A DNA stretch of 64,000 nt from Aureobasidium sp. EXF-3400 (Eukaryota > Ascomycota > Dothideomycetes > Dothideales > Saccotheciaceae), in contig SWBL01000168.1 in NCBI GenBank assembly GCA_024195585.1, forward strand, positions 1-64,000, given 5' to 3'. A model generated the notes under the pieces. That model saw only the letters and a program-made list of their open reading frames with translations. It made no database searches and was not told the origin of the DNA. A program made the translations under genes and the position numbers. Positions 24,336 through 34,953 of this stretch are shown here, piece by piece. Within the stretch, counting starts at the first letter, position 1. The number at the start of each line of letters is the position of its first letter.

Positions 24336-26853
24336 ATGGCGGACCCACATGAAGCCTTGCATTGCCGAATTCACGATCCGCTCAAACCATCTTTTGATTC
24401 TTGCTGCATTGAGATTGACGATGGAGCCGGATTTTATGATGATTATCGTATGCTGCGAGCGCATCCAAAGTCACACGACGACTTGGGGAAAGTGCGCAAC
24501 AATGACGGAGAATGGATGACTTCTACTTTTCACAGCAACGCCTTATCAGTATATCCGTATGTGTCAAGCCCCATCCAACCCAGAGCTTGACCAGAGCAGA
24601 CATCCCAAAGTCACTTCCTTTGACCGATTGCCGAAACAATTCGATTGACTTGCTCTAGGGCCCAGGATCGAGGCCGCAAGTCGCCGCAGAAGAGTGCCAG
24701 AGCTTTTCTAATACCGAGAACTCTTCTGGCCGAAACAGGCCTCTTGAAGACCCAGGAGACACCGCTTCGAGTATCACCATCAGATACGATAGCAGCGGCA
24801 AGATTCGGACGGCTATCTCTGGAACACGTTCTTGAGGTTGAACCAAGAAGAAGCACGATTTCGAAGAAACGACCAGCAAGCTCAGAGGTTTGTGCTGCAG
24901 ACGCAACAGCAACTGTCAAAGACTACGACAAAGCGATTGCTGTAAGGACTTCATGCGAAGCATCGAAATACATCAAACGACCTATCGCAGAGGACGATAT
25001 TCCAACTTGTCCAGCGCTGACAAGTGAACCGTCGGTTACTGCCACCGAAGGACGCACTTTGTTCTCTGACCCATATGATCCGCCGACTCCGGAAGAGTTC
25101 AAGGAAGGCTTGAAACATCTTCGACGTCCAACCGAAACCTTGTATCTGGACATTGCACAGTCGATACCAGGACTAAACCCATCAAGGTCCTTGCGTCAAA
25201 CGGATCACATGTCTCAGAATGAGTTCACAGCAGAGATCAAGGGTATCTATGCTGCATTGGTCATGGTTGAAGCAAAGTGCATCAAGTTGGATGCTGCACA
25301 TATGAGTGGCAGCAAGAATCTGTCTTTCGAAGAATGGCAGGCACTTTTTGCAGTGCACCGAACCTTACTGTACGAACATCACGACTTCTTGTCTGCATCA
25401 CAACATCCTTCGAGCAGTTCTTCTTTGCGCAAACTGGCCACCAAATACTCTATGCCAGCTCGAATGTGGAAACATGGCATCCATTCCTTTCTGGAAGTGC
25501 TGCGCCGTAGGCTACCGGGATCGCTTGACTACATGCTGCAATTCATCTACTTGGCATACCAAACGGTAACACTACTCTATGAGACAGTTCCATCCTTCGA
25601 AGATACCTGGATCGAATGCCTTGGAGATTTGGCGCGCTACAGGATGGCTGTCGAAGACATAGATATGAGAGATCGCGAGATTTGGGGTGGGGTAGCTCGT
25701 GATTGGTACTCAAAGACATCAAACAGAAACCCAGATGTGGGTAGACTATACCATCACTTGGGTATACTGGCACGTCCGAATGCGATCCAGCAAGCATACT
25801 ACTATTGTCGAGCATTGACTTGTGTCCAGCCATTCGATTCTGCCATGGAATCATTGTCTTCATTGCTTGCACCTTTGACAAAAGTTGAGCCGGAGCGAGC
25901 AGTAATCCCTTACGTGGACGAGACCGACTCCATGTTTCTCTGTCTGCATGCGAAAATGCTGGCTTCGAGGTCTCAAAATCGTGTTACTCAGCTTCATGTT
26001 ACCTTTTCCACATACCATCTATGGCTTGACACGCAGATACGTCGGCAAGCACTCAAGTGGAAGGATCATGGTGTTTTCATTGCCGTGACTAACATCTCAG
26101 CCTGCTTCGGCTACGGCTACTATGACAATTGTTTATCAAAAGCTTACAGAAAAGGGATAAAGGTAACGAAAGATGTACTTTTCCGTTGCAGAACAACACA
26201 CTAAAAGCGAGCCTATCAGGAACCCAGTAACGAGGGAGTCGACTCCATCCTGGACAATTCTCTCTATCTTCTCTCCACCACCTTTGCACTAGTTCTGTCC
26301 CGAGAGAACGACTTCAACGTCCTTCCTCATGTACATACGATTCTGGCTTTCCTTTGGAGCATCTATAATCTTGCGGTCGGACCGGCCGCACTGATTACAA
26401 AAGTATTGAATTCGATTCCCTGGGGGAAGATCGTCGACTTCCTCAACACATTCATCAAAGCCGAGCCAATCGAAGACCAAATCGCGGACGCAGGTCGACG
26501 AGGAAGCTTCTTACAAGGCGCACCCAAACCATTGCCCGAGGACTATCTTCTCCGTGGCTTAGTGTGGTGTAGAGGCTACTTTGTATCTGGATGGTTCGAC
26601 GAAAAGCACGACGAGGAAAGTCGTCTTCTCGAACTGCCCAGTACGAACAAGGTGAGGATTGATAGGGTCATGCGGTTGAGCATCTGCTTGTCACAGGTAA
26701 GTTTTGCAAAAATTCTGGTGTGTGTGTACATTTCGCATTTGGCTGATTGTAGCCTTATAGAAAGGAAATTTCATCTCTTTTGATCATTCCAGGAAGGTTT
26801 TCCTTAAGCTCAGCGATGTACGTGTCTCTCCTTGTAAGCCGCGATATGCTTAG
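24336..26853 (+). CDS. Est1/Ebs1/SMG7-like protein (Est1 DNA/RNA-binding domain)
   Basis: Family members act in telomerase recruitment or in mRNA decay; which applies here cannot be told. Exons 24336-24556, 24659-26162, 26220-26696 and 26761-26853; 764 aa. The 14-3-3-like TPR region spans about 250-420 (FEEWQALFAVHRTLLYEHHD, WLDTQIRR later). The hallmark YYCRALTCVQPFDSAMESL begins the DNA/RNA-binding domain, preceded by GRLYHHLGILARPNAIQQA. NVLPHVHTILAFLWS lies in the third exon. NFISFDHSRKVF at the end resembles the family terminus. The last exon may instead splice again at 26819 (GTACGT), which would replace the final residues. The first 150 residues are not conserved to my eye, so the start is less sure. 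Confidence 0.82.
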
Positions 26854-28222
26854 GCCTGCTCATCAGAGTTGCAGCATGAAGGCTTGCACAATGTCTGAGT
26901 TCTAATGACGAGGTTGTAGTGAGCAAGCAAGCAATGATCTCATAGCAACATGGCCCGGCCCATCTTTTCGGTGTCAAGTTTCAGCAGGCTTTGAATGCTA
27001 CTTCTGAGTAACAGCCTTCAAAAGTGTATAGCACATACAGTCACGAAACATTGGCCGCCTTAAAGTGCCTCCAGCCTTGTTAGAATTCCAAGTCAACGTG
27101 ACGTATCATCAATGTCGTATGCTTAACATGGGTATCTTGCTCTAAAAGTGAAGACGAATGCGAATCAAGTAAAAGATAAGATGGACATTTCGATAGCTAA
27201 GCTCGAAGAAGATCGACGACAGACAAGCGAGCACAGAAATGGCAGAAAAGAAGCACAGTGGGATCCAATACAAGAATGCGTTGCAGGATGAATGGATGAA
27301 CAGGACAAGTCCAATAGTTGAACGGTTTGGCGAAAGCTGGCCCTCCCGAAGAAGCAACAACGCGCGCCCGACCAAATAGTGAATGGTATTATTGGCATTG
27401 TTAGATGGTGCGATACAAGGGCAAGCTCGGGCCGGTACAGATGCGTTTTCTTGCTACGAGAACAGTTTCCTAAAGGCTTGATGGATGAACAGGATATGGA
27501 ACCAAATATGTGGCAGCAACAGTGATCTCGTGGGCTTGAAACGGATGGACGGGTTCATGAGACAGGTGTTTCCTGGTCGACGCGCTTGCAAGGCTCGCAC
27601 TGGAAATGGAAGACGGATCGGCGGGTTTGGCGCGAACGGGCGATGTGCGCTGCGGGGTGGAGGAAAAGGAATAAGGAAACAATTCGGGCCACGTCGTCAT
27701 TCGAGCACTGGCTCGGGGCGGGTAGGGACAGGCACAGGGATGAAGTCGAACAGGGTCAAAAGAAGGTCGTGAGACGATTGATGAAGTCGAGATCTTTTGG
27801 CTGTCGAGTCAAGGGCTTCTGGTCAGGCAGAATATTGTCCATTGTCCGTCAGTTGCATCTTGGGCCTTGAGCACAAGCCCGACGGTGGTACCCGCATTCC
27901 AACGATCTCATTGCCTTTGGGCGAGTCTTGGATGCGCGCATAACGGACGTTGTTCGCAGGCTCCACTAGCTCTTTAGTTCGTTGCTGTCGAGTTAACTCG
28001 GTGCACCATCTCGCTCTCTGCCCTCTCTCCTTCCCGCAAAGCTCAGCTCCAGCTCCAGCTTCAGCTCCCTGTTGTCGCTCCTGACCATCACGCCGTCTTC
28101 GTCTTCAGCATCCCCTTTTGCGCTACTCGACGTCATTGTGGTAAATTAGGACACGGAGTCTCAGACGCTTTGTTCTACCACAGCTGCGGGGCGCGGAGCT
28201 ATAAGCACCACTTCACTACACA
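26854..28222. other. Intergenic, PKA promoter and long 5' leader
   Basis: 1369 bp. The last 250 bp before the PKA start are pyrimidine-rich (CTCTCTGCCCTCTCTCCTTC near 28015-28034 and CAGCTCCAGCTCCAGCTTCAG near 28044-28064), usual for a strong fungal promoter or leader. Upstream frames are short and overlapping. No gene recognised. Confidence 0.5.
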
Positions 28223-29886
28223 ATGCCATCGCTCGGCTTCCTCAAGAAGAAGAAGACCAAGGACGATCTGAGCTCGCCCGTCTCGTCTCCCATCAAGAGC
28301 ACCTTTGGCCTGCCCACATCGCCCACCAAGGCCAGCCATAACACGCAGCCAAAGGAACAGGCCCCCGCTTTATCCAGGTCGACGACCGCTGCTTCAGCTA
28401 CCGCGTCGCAAGCCCCTGCGCAATCTCAAAGCCAATCCCAAACCCAGTCATCTGCTCAGTCGTCGCTTCCCTCGATCGAATTGACTTCTCCTCAATCAGA
28501 GCAACAAAAGTCTGCCGAGCCCATGCAGCACCAGCAATCCTACCCAATCCAGCAGCAGCCGGCACAATCGCAACCCTTCCAGCAGCAGTCGCAACCCTCC
28601 TACACACAGTCGCAACAGCCCCAACAGCCGCAGCAGAATGCTGCCAGCATCCAAAACCTCATCAACCAACCCTCAGCACAGCCCAACAACCCTCACGACT
28701 CTGCATACATGGCCAATGGTGCCATGGAGAAGCCCAAAGCCAACCCCGTGCGCGAGACAAAGGGCAAGTACACCCTCACTGACTTCACCATCAACCGCAC
28801 TCTGGGTACCGGCAGTTTCGGACGTGTTCATCTCGTCCAGTCCAAGCATAACCAGCGTTTCTATGCCGTCAAGGTCCTCAAAAAGCAACAAGTCGTCAAG
28901 ATGAAGCAAGTCGAGCACACCAACGACGAGCGTCGCATGCTGCAGAAAGTCAAGCACCCCTTCTTGATTACCCTCTGGGGCACATTCCAGGACTCGAAGA
29001 ACCTGTACATGGTAATGGACTTTATCGAGGGTGGTGAGCTCTTCAGCTTGCTGCGCAAGTCTCAGGTTTGCAATTACTCGCTTTTCATTGTGAACATAAC
29101 TGACGCGATGCACAGAGATTCCCCAACCCCGTCGCTAAGTTCTACGCCGCCGAGGTGACTCTCGCTCTCGACTACCTGCATTCCATGGACATCATCTACC
29201 GTGATCTGAAGCCCGAGAACTTGCTCCTCGACAGACACGGCCATCTCAAGATTACCGATTTCGGTTTCGCCAAAGAAGTTCCCGACATCACTTGGACTCT
29301 CTGCGGTACTCCAGATTACCTGGCTCCCGAGGTTGTCTCGTCCAAGGGTTACAACAAGTCTGTCGATTGGTGAGTTTTTTCCATCTCGAGCTTTCGCGTG
29401 TCGCGCTAACATGAAAACACAGGTGGTCGCTCGGTATCCTCATCTTCGAAATGCTCTGTGGTTTCACACCTTTCTGGGACTCTGGCAGTCCCCTCAAGAT
29501 TTACGAAAACATTCTTCGCGGAAGAGTCAAGTACCCTCCCTACGTCCACCCAGACGCTCAAGATCTGTTGAGCAAACTCATCACCCACGACCTGACCAAG
29601 CGTCTTGGAAACTTGCACGGTGGTAGCAAGGATGTCATGCAACACCCTTGGTTCGCCGAGGTCACCTGGGAGAGACTGGCAAAGAAGGATATAGATGCTC
29701 CTTACGTACCCCCAGTCAAGGGTGGCCAGGGTGATGCCAGTCTGTTCGACAAGTACCCTGAAGAGACTGAAGCATACGGAAGCATGGGCGACGACCCGTA
29801 AGTTTTGGCTTCACTCACATATGAATTACCACAATGACTGACAATTCTCTCTTTCTAGTCACGGCCGTCTTTTCCCCGACTTCTAG
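28223..29886 (+). CDS. pkaC: cAMP-dependent protein kinase catalytic subunit
   Basis: AGC-family Ser/Thr kinase released from its regulatory subunit by cAMP. Four exons: 28223-29065, 29116-29369, 29423-29797, 29859-29886; 499 aa. The N-terminal extension of about 175 residues is rich in Gln, Ser and Pro. The kinase core has the GTGSFGRV loop at about 195, ATP-binding Lys217, YRDLKPEN with catalytic Asp311, DFGFAKEV with Asp329, and [14 protein letters not shown] with the activation-loop Thr342. The 28-nt last exon gives the C-terminal HGRLFPDF, an FxxF-type end that folds onto the small lobe. A complete, apparently active kinase. Confidence 0.95.
28428..28640 (+). repeat. Gln/Ser/Pro low-complexity coding repeat in PKA
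   Basis: Imperfect CAG/CAA/CAN-rich codon runs within the first PKA exon, encoding short QS, QQ and QP repeats. Being imperfect it is probably moderately stable, but length differences between strains are likely. Confidence 0.6.
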
Positions 29887-30236
29887 ACAAACGCGCAAAC
29901 AGATTACGCCTCTTGAGAAAGAAACACGAAACGAAGCAAACGCATGGCCAAATTCACTTTGGCAGAACGAAACAGGAACAGCAATGTTCACGAACAAATA
30001 TTGCAAGAGGGGGCCCAGATTCCAACACGGTGGAAATGGTATTAAGGAGGATACATGTGCTCTCTTCAGGCTTCCTTTTGGGGAGAAAAGCCAGGATAGC
30101 TTCTCATCTTTTCCTGCGACACAACCCAGATTTGTAATTTCTTGGGTGGTTTTTTATTTTATCCTATTTTCATTATTATTGCTTTACTACTGACAAACAT
30201 TTTATCCATTCAACTTTCTTCATCGCTCACTTACAT
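29887..30236. other. Intergenic, PKA 3' region
   Basis: 350 bp after the PKA stop, AT-rich toward the end (TTTTTTATTTTATCCTATTTTC near 30150). It probably holds the PKA 3' UTR and polyadenylation site. It leads directly into the esterase relic. Confidence 0.5.
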
Positions 30237-30440
30237 GTCCTTGACGGTGATGAAGTTGCTAGTGCTACTTGGACTGACATTAGTCTTAAGAATTAACGTA
30301 AGACTTTATAACGGATCTAGAAGGATAGAGCAGCTTTTAGTGCCGACACTAGCAAGGTTACTGTTTACGACAAGTTAGTAGGAGCAGCATCTGTTAGTCT
30401 TCATTTGACTGCATTCAATGGTTGTGACGATAAGTTGTAT
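30237..30440 (+). pseudogene. Degenerate fragment of a type-B carboxylesterase gene (RIP-like decay)
   Basis: A 204-bp stretch that aligns codon for codon, with no gap over 68 codons, to the intact esterase in this window (37979-38182, minus strand). Shared runs include GACGGTGATGAAGTTGCT versus AACGGTGACGAGGTTGCT, and TTGACTGCATTCAATGGT versus TTGACTGCATTCAACGGT. It carries three in-frame stops, each from a C-to-T change (CAA to TAA at 30294-30296 and 30309-30311, CAG to TAG at 30318-30320). The GESAG nucleophile elbow has become DKLVG, so the catalytic serine is gone. By hand count about 40 of 55 differences are C-to-T or G-to-A relative to the intact gene. Both ends fade into unrelated sequence. 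It is a dead fragment. Confidence 0.88.
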
Positions 30441-30685
30441 GCTTCCTAGATAAGAGACCAATATGTTGGAATTGATCGTGGAATGATGTAGAAGCAGGAA
30501 CACACACTGGAAGGGAGAAAATTGGTGGTGGCTCCTTCGACTTTTGGATTCGAACATGGCCAGATACATACACAGGAAGAGAGGCAAGTCAAGAGACGAA
30601 TACCTATACAATGTTCAGTCGCAAACTGCATACAGGACGACAAGAAGCATAGCAACACCGTGTCCACAAGATCAAGCAAAGAAAA
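30441..30685. other. Intergenic between esterase relic and monooxygenase
   Basis: 245 bp, probably the 3' UTR of the monooxygenase. Weak traces of esterase similarity may continue for about 20 bp past 30440. Nothing else seen. Confidence 0.4.
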
Positions 30686-32534
30686 TCATCTAACCCTCAA
30701 CCCACCCAACCTCCCACCCCCTCTAGCCCACCATCCAGCCACCAGCACAGCACCCACACTAACCACCCCCAAAGCTCCCAACACTCTACTCCCCACCACT
30801 GACTCTTCCTTGACTCTTCCAATCTTCGTCTCTCTCCTACCCTCCAAAACTTCCTTGCCATCCCCTTCAATCTCATAATCACTCCATTGCACCTTCGCAA
30901 CCATCTCTTGATAGTCCACAACATTGCCACTCCAATTGTTCGTAATCAGTCCTTCAGAAGTTTTATACCAACTATTACACTTTGGATCTGCAAAAGCCGA
31001 GTGCTTTAACTCTGCTTGTAAGTGCTCGTTAAACTCTTTCATCCTCGAGTCTTTAGGCCTTAGACTCAAACTCTTGCCGATCTTTCTGGCAGATAGCACA
31101 GGAGAGATTAAAGAAGCGATGTAGCGGGATTGAGCTTCTATCATTAGAATGATACTGTTGTGGCCTAGGTTGGTGTTGGGGCCGTATAGCATGGCGAAAT
31201 TAGGCATTTGAGAGACTGTGATGCCGTAGAGGGCTTTTGCGCCGTGAGACCAGATGGAAGAGAGAGGGGTGCCATGGAAACCGGTCATGGAGATTGGGTG
31301 CATGAAGTCTAGGGTTTCGAATCCAGTGGCTAGGACGATGAGATCGTAGTCTTCGGTCTCGTTGGAGGAGGTGGTGATGCCAGTGCTTGTGATACGAGAA
31401 ATCCTGTCTGTGTAGAGGTTGACATGAGGGAGTGCAAGAGTAGGATAGTAGTCATCAGAAATGATAATCCGTTTACATCCTGGATTATACTCTGGCAACA
31501 ATTTCTCCCTCATCGTTTCGTCGTCAGGGAAAGCGTTCTCCAGCATTTGGATATTGAGATTGCGTATCTCATCTGCACCTGCCGAAGAAGTATCTCCAAT
31601 GATTGCGTAAAAGGATTCGCGGAAATCCATTTGAAGAGCTCGTTTTCGCCACATTAAGGGAGGTAAGTAGTGGAAGAGTGCTCTGGTGTATGAGGGGATG
31701 GGAGCGTCCAAGCGAGGAATTAACCAATTGGGTGTGCGTTGGTATACACCGACTTTGCTGGCTACTTTTGCAATCTCAGGGATGATTTGGACGGCTGTTG
31801 CTCCTGTTTCTGCTGTGTCAGATGGAGTGGAGAAAAGAGTGCAAAGGAGGGGAGACACTTACCATTTCCTACCACTGCGATTTTCTTATCCTTGAGATCG
31901 TAACTCCAATCCCATCTTGCTGAATGAATGATCTTGCCCTCAAAGTCGCTGATACCAGGAACATCAGGCCACTTAGGCACATTCAACTGCCCCACCGCAG
32001 AAACCAAAAAGCTCGTTTCAATATCATATCCCTCACAAAACTCTGCATCTTTACTTCCCTTTGCTGTACTAACACTAACTTTCCATTTCTTGGTTTCATC
32101 ATTCCAAGTTGCGTTTTCTACAGTGCTGTTGAAGCGAATGTGTTGGTAGAGATTGTGCTGTGAAGCTACTCCCATCAGGTAGGATAGAATTTCCTCTTGA
32201 CCGGGATATTCTCTTGTCCATGCGGCGTGTTGGGCAAAGGAGTAGGAGTAGAGTTGAGACCAGACGTCGCAGCAGGCGCCGGGGTATTTGTTGTCGTGCC
32301 AGGTGCCGCCTACACCGCTGGATTTTTCGAGGATGATGAAGTTTTTGCAGTTGTTGCGGGTGATGAGGTCGATGGCTGTGCATATGCCTTGAGGGATAGA
32401 TTAGTGAGTGGAGGGCTTTGGGGGAAGGGTGAAGGAGACTTGCCTGATATACCGGCGCCGATTATTACTACTGCTGCGTTGGCATGGTCTTTGTTGCCAA
32501 TTGGCACTTCAGGCCAGGGCTTGTCTCCGGTCAT
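30686..32534 (-). CDS. Baeyer-Villiger-type flavin monooxygenase
   Basis: FAD/NADPH enzyme that would convert ketones or aldehydes to esters or lactones. Exons 32534-32444, 32387-31863 and 31803-30686; 577 aa. The FAD Rossmann motif GAGISG is at 26-31, split from ICTAID by an intron with a GC donor (32388-32443, AG|GCAAGT). GVGGTWHDNKYPG follows. The Baeyer-Villiger fingerprint FEGKIIHSARWDW is at 179-191, a good fit to FxGxxxHxxxW with D in the last P/D position. The NADPH motif VVGNGATAVQ spans the second intron. The C-terminus has a hydrophobic segment and an Arg-rich end, possibly a membrane anchor. A GST lies just upstream on the same strand and a carboxylesterase lies 5 kb away. The substrate is unknown. 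Confidence 0.88.
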
Positions 32535-33028
32535 GGTGTATGGATGTGTATTCGACTAGTTTGTTTAGAGATCTGTTGTTTGTATGTGTATCCAGTAGGA
32601 TTCGGAGTGGATGGAAGATCAAGAGCATGGCAGGTTATGTACCTTACTCTTCGGAAGACGAACACCCGGCCGGTGACATCTCCACCCAGCACCTGCATAC
32701 TTACAACAAGGATGTATACGAGAGAACGGATCGTCAACCTTGGTTACCTATGGTGGTGGTGAAGAAGGTGGGGTGAGGGTCTAAGGAAGAGGGGTTGGAC
32801 TTGTGCCCCTCAGTGAAGCAGCCTCGGTCGTCCCAAATTGGTAACAATCGATCTCGAGCTCCAAAGAGACGACAACAAGGATGCAGATGAAGATGATTAC
32901 TGCAGCTAGCTGTTGCATGTAAACGATGCCATGCATAATCTGAGTCATGTTGAACTGTCATAGTTGATTGATTAATCTCGCTGATCTAGCAGGAGAAAGC
33001 TGCCAAGAGCAGATATATACATACATCT
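32535..33028. other. Intergenic, monooxygenase promoter and GST 3' end
   Basis: 494 bp between the monooxygenase start and the GST stop, same strand. No gene, RNA or clear element recognised. Confidence 0.5.
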
Positions 33029-33721
33029 TCAAGCCTTAGACTTGGACTTCATCTTCTCAATAAAGTTCTCGGGAGCAGGTCCATCAATCATAAGAGGCAA
33101 ATCAGCATCCTCAGCCTTCTCGCGATACTTCTTGTACGCAGGTCTTGCAACAGCTCGTTTCAGATACGGCAAGATATTCTTGTAGGCACTCAGATCCAAG
33201 CTGTAGAATGTACGCATGGTGGTAAGAGTAAACACCGTCATGATATCTGCGGCTGTAAACTCTTTGCCGGCTAACCACTCATTGCCGCGTCCGAGGTGGT
33301 CATCAATGTGTCGTAGATATTGGTCCAGTCTTCCATCGTAGCGTTTGATGGTGTCGTTGGATGGGTCCAGTCCAGCCAACTTGAGTGACATTATACGACT
33401 GACACCTGGTTGTAAAGAGCCATTTGAGTAGTGGAACCAGTAAACGTATTTGGCGTATTCTGGGTGTGAGGGTGGTAGAGCGAAACGACCGTTTCCATGT
33501 TTGTGGATGATATATTCGACACAGGCTGCGGATTCTCCCATGGTTAAATCGCCATCTTGGATGACGGGAGCGGTGCCAATCTCGGTGAGGTCTTTGAGTG
33601 CTTTGGGAGAAAGGAATGGGTCGCGTCTGTATAGCTTCAGGTCGTATTCGATGCCTAGCTCTTCGCAAAGCCAGACAATTCGCTCTGACTGAGAGACGCG
33701 CATATGGTGTACGGTGAGCAT
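33029..33721 (-). CDS. Glutathione S-transferase
   Basis: Conjugates glutathione to electrophiles or acts as a peroxidase; cytosolic. Single exon, 230 aa, starting at the ATG at 33721 (MLTVHHMRVSQSERIVWLCE). The frame runs on upstream to 33784 through a hydrophobic Ile/Leu stretch that I take as 5' UTR. The thioredoxin-fold half has the RVSQSERI start, the cis-proline motif GTAPVIQDGDLTMGESAACV and the family ES pair. The helical half has NEWLAGKEFTAADIMTVFTL, the N-capping box region. It ends in a Lys-rich KMKSKSKA. Probably a Ure2/GTT1-type fungal GST. It diverges from the INO80F-like gene. Confidence 0.92.
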   Translation of the reverse strand: MLTVHHMRVSQSERIVWLCEELGIEYDLKLYRRDPFLSPKALKDLTEIGTAPVIQDGDLTMGESAACVEYIIHKHGNGRFALPPSHPEYAKYVYWFHYSNGSLQPGVSRIMSLKLAGLDPSNDTIKRYDGRLDQYLRHIDDHLGRGNEWLAGKEFTAADIMTVFTLTTMRTFYSLDLSAYKNILPYLKRAVARPAYKKYREKAEDADLPLMIDGPAPENFIEKMKSKSKA

Positions 33722-34000
33722 GATGAAAGTGTTGCAGTATATTAGTATTATGAGCAAGATGATGAGATATGATATGAGAATCAAGATTCAAGACGAGGCT
33801 GACCTCCAAAGTTATATCGAGCCTCGCAAGGTGTTGATTTGGAATGATCTGCAACGATGTGCCAAGGTTGGGGATGATGGTTCAGAACAGCCGATCCTCG
33901 CATGACAGCACATGCCAGCGAGGAAGGAAGGAAGCTTGACGCACATCACCAACTCTCCATCTCCAATCTCCTTGCACCGTGGACATTAAAGACAGTCACA
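33722..34000. promoter_or_regulatory. Divergent promoter, GST / INO80F-like gene
   Basis: 279 bp between two divergent start codons. No TATA or known stress element was noticed. Confidence 0.4.
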
Positions 34001-34329
34001 ATGGCTCCCCCAGGTACGTCTCTCAAACCCACCACAGACGCAACAAGACACTAACCACACACCTCACAGAAGCAACCCAAAACACACCTCTCGCGCCGTC
34101 GGTAGAAAAGGCCTACTACAGAAAGTGCATCGAGCTCAAGCGCCGCCTAAACGACGTCGAAGAAGCCAACGATGCCGCCCGCCAGCGAAAAGCCCGTCTG
34201 AACAGAGCAATCATGAAGATGCGCCTCGAACGCGCTTTCCTGCTCGAGCAACTCGCTAAGCGCCTACAAAACACAACCGATGGCCCCGGCAAAACTACCA
34301 CCAACAACAATACCGCAAACAGCGACTAG
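34001..34329 (+). CDS. INO80 complex subunit F-type small protein
   Basis: Likely small subunit of the INO80 chromatin remodeller. Exon 1 is 13 nt (34001-34013, ATG GCT CCC CCA G). Intron 34014-34069 runs from GTACGT, through an ACTAAC branch, to CACAG. Exon 2 is 34070-34329; 90 aa. The core is one long basic helix: SVEKAYYRKCIELKRRLNDV followed by RQRKARLNRAIMKMRLERAF and LLEQLAKRL, the pattern of the INO80F domain. It ends in an Asn/Thr-rich tail. The family call is from memory of fungal relatives. It would be missed without the 13-nt exon. Confidence 0.75.
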
Positions 34330-34953
34330 AAGCCGCCAGAGAGACCACAAGACAACGATCTACAAACTCATGGACTCGACCTTCCCGATAGCGCATCCAA
34401 CCTCGCCCAAGGACTCGTTCAGAATGACTCTGGCGATATGGGCACCACAAACAGCCAGGGGAACATGTGGTACTACCGCCCTCGTCACCTTTCATCACGG
34501 TCGAACCAATTTGATATTCATCGTCTCTAGCCGCTGAACAACACGCAAACGACACACACGCACCCGACCTTTTACTCGATACATCACTTGTCTGTTTTAT
34601 CACCCACATTCATCACATCGATCCTCTTCTCTTGTTGATCAATACGGTCTATCGTTATTCAGCGACTACACCAAGCCTCGGTCGATCATTGCGCGTTGGA
34701 GCTTTGGTCCAGGGCATAGCTTTATACCTGCACGTACCAGCGCTACAACCTGCGACAGACTGCGTCCTTCGAAGGATTATACCTCCGCGTAATCGCTGGC
34801 CAAGAGGTGCATACTACTGGAGTCCGTATGACCTCTGTTGCCTTGTACAGGCCATCTTACACGTCAAGACTTGTGGTGAACAAGACTGCTGGGCGCTGAA
34901 CTTATACCAAAAGGAGAGGGGAGAATCCTACCTCTCAACTGTCATGCTATTGT
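34330..34953. other. Intergenic, convergent 3' ends
   Basis: 624 bp between the convergent INO80F-like and TPR-protein stops. Open frames are short and without similarity. No RNA gene seen. Confidence 0.5.
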
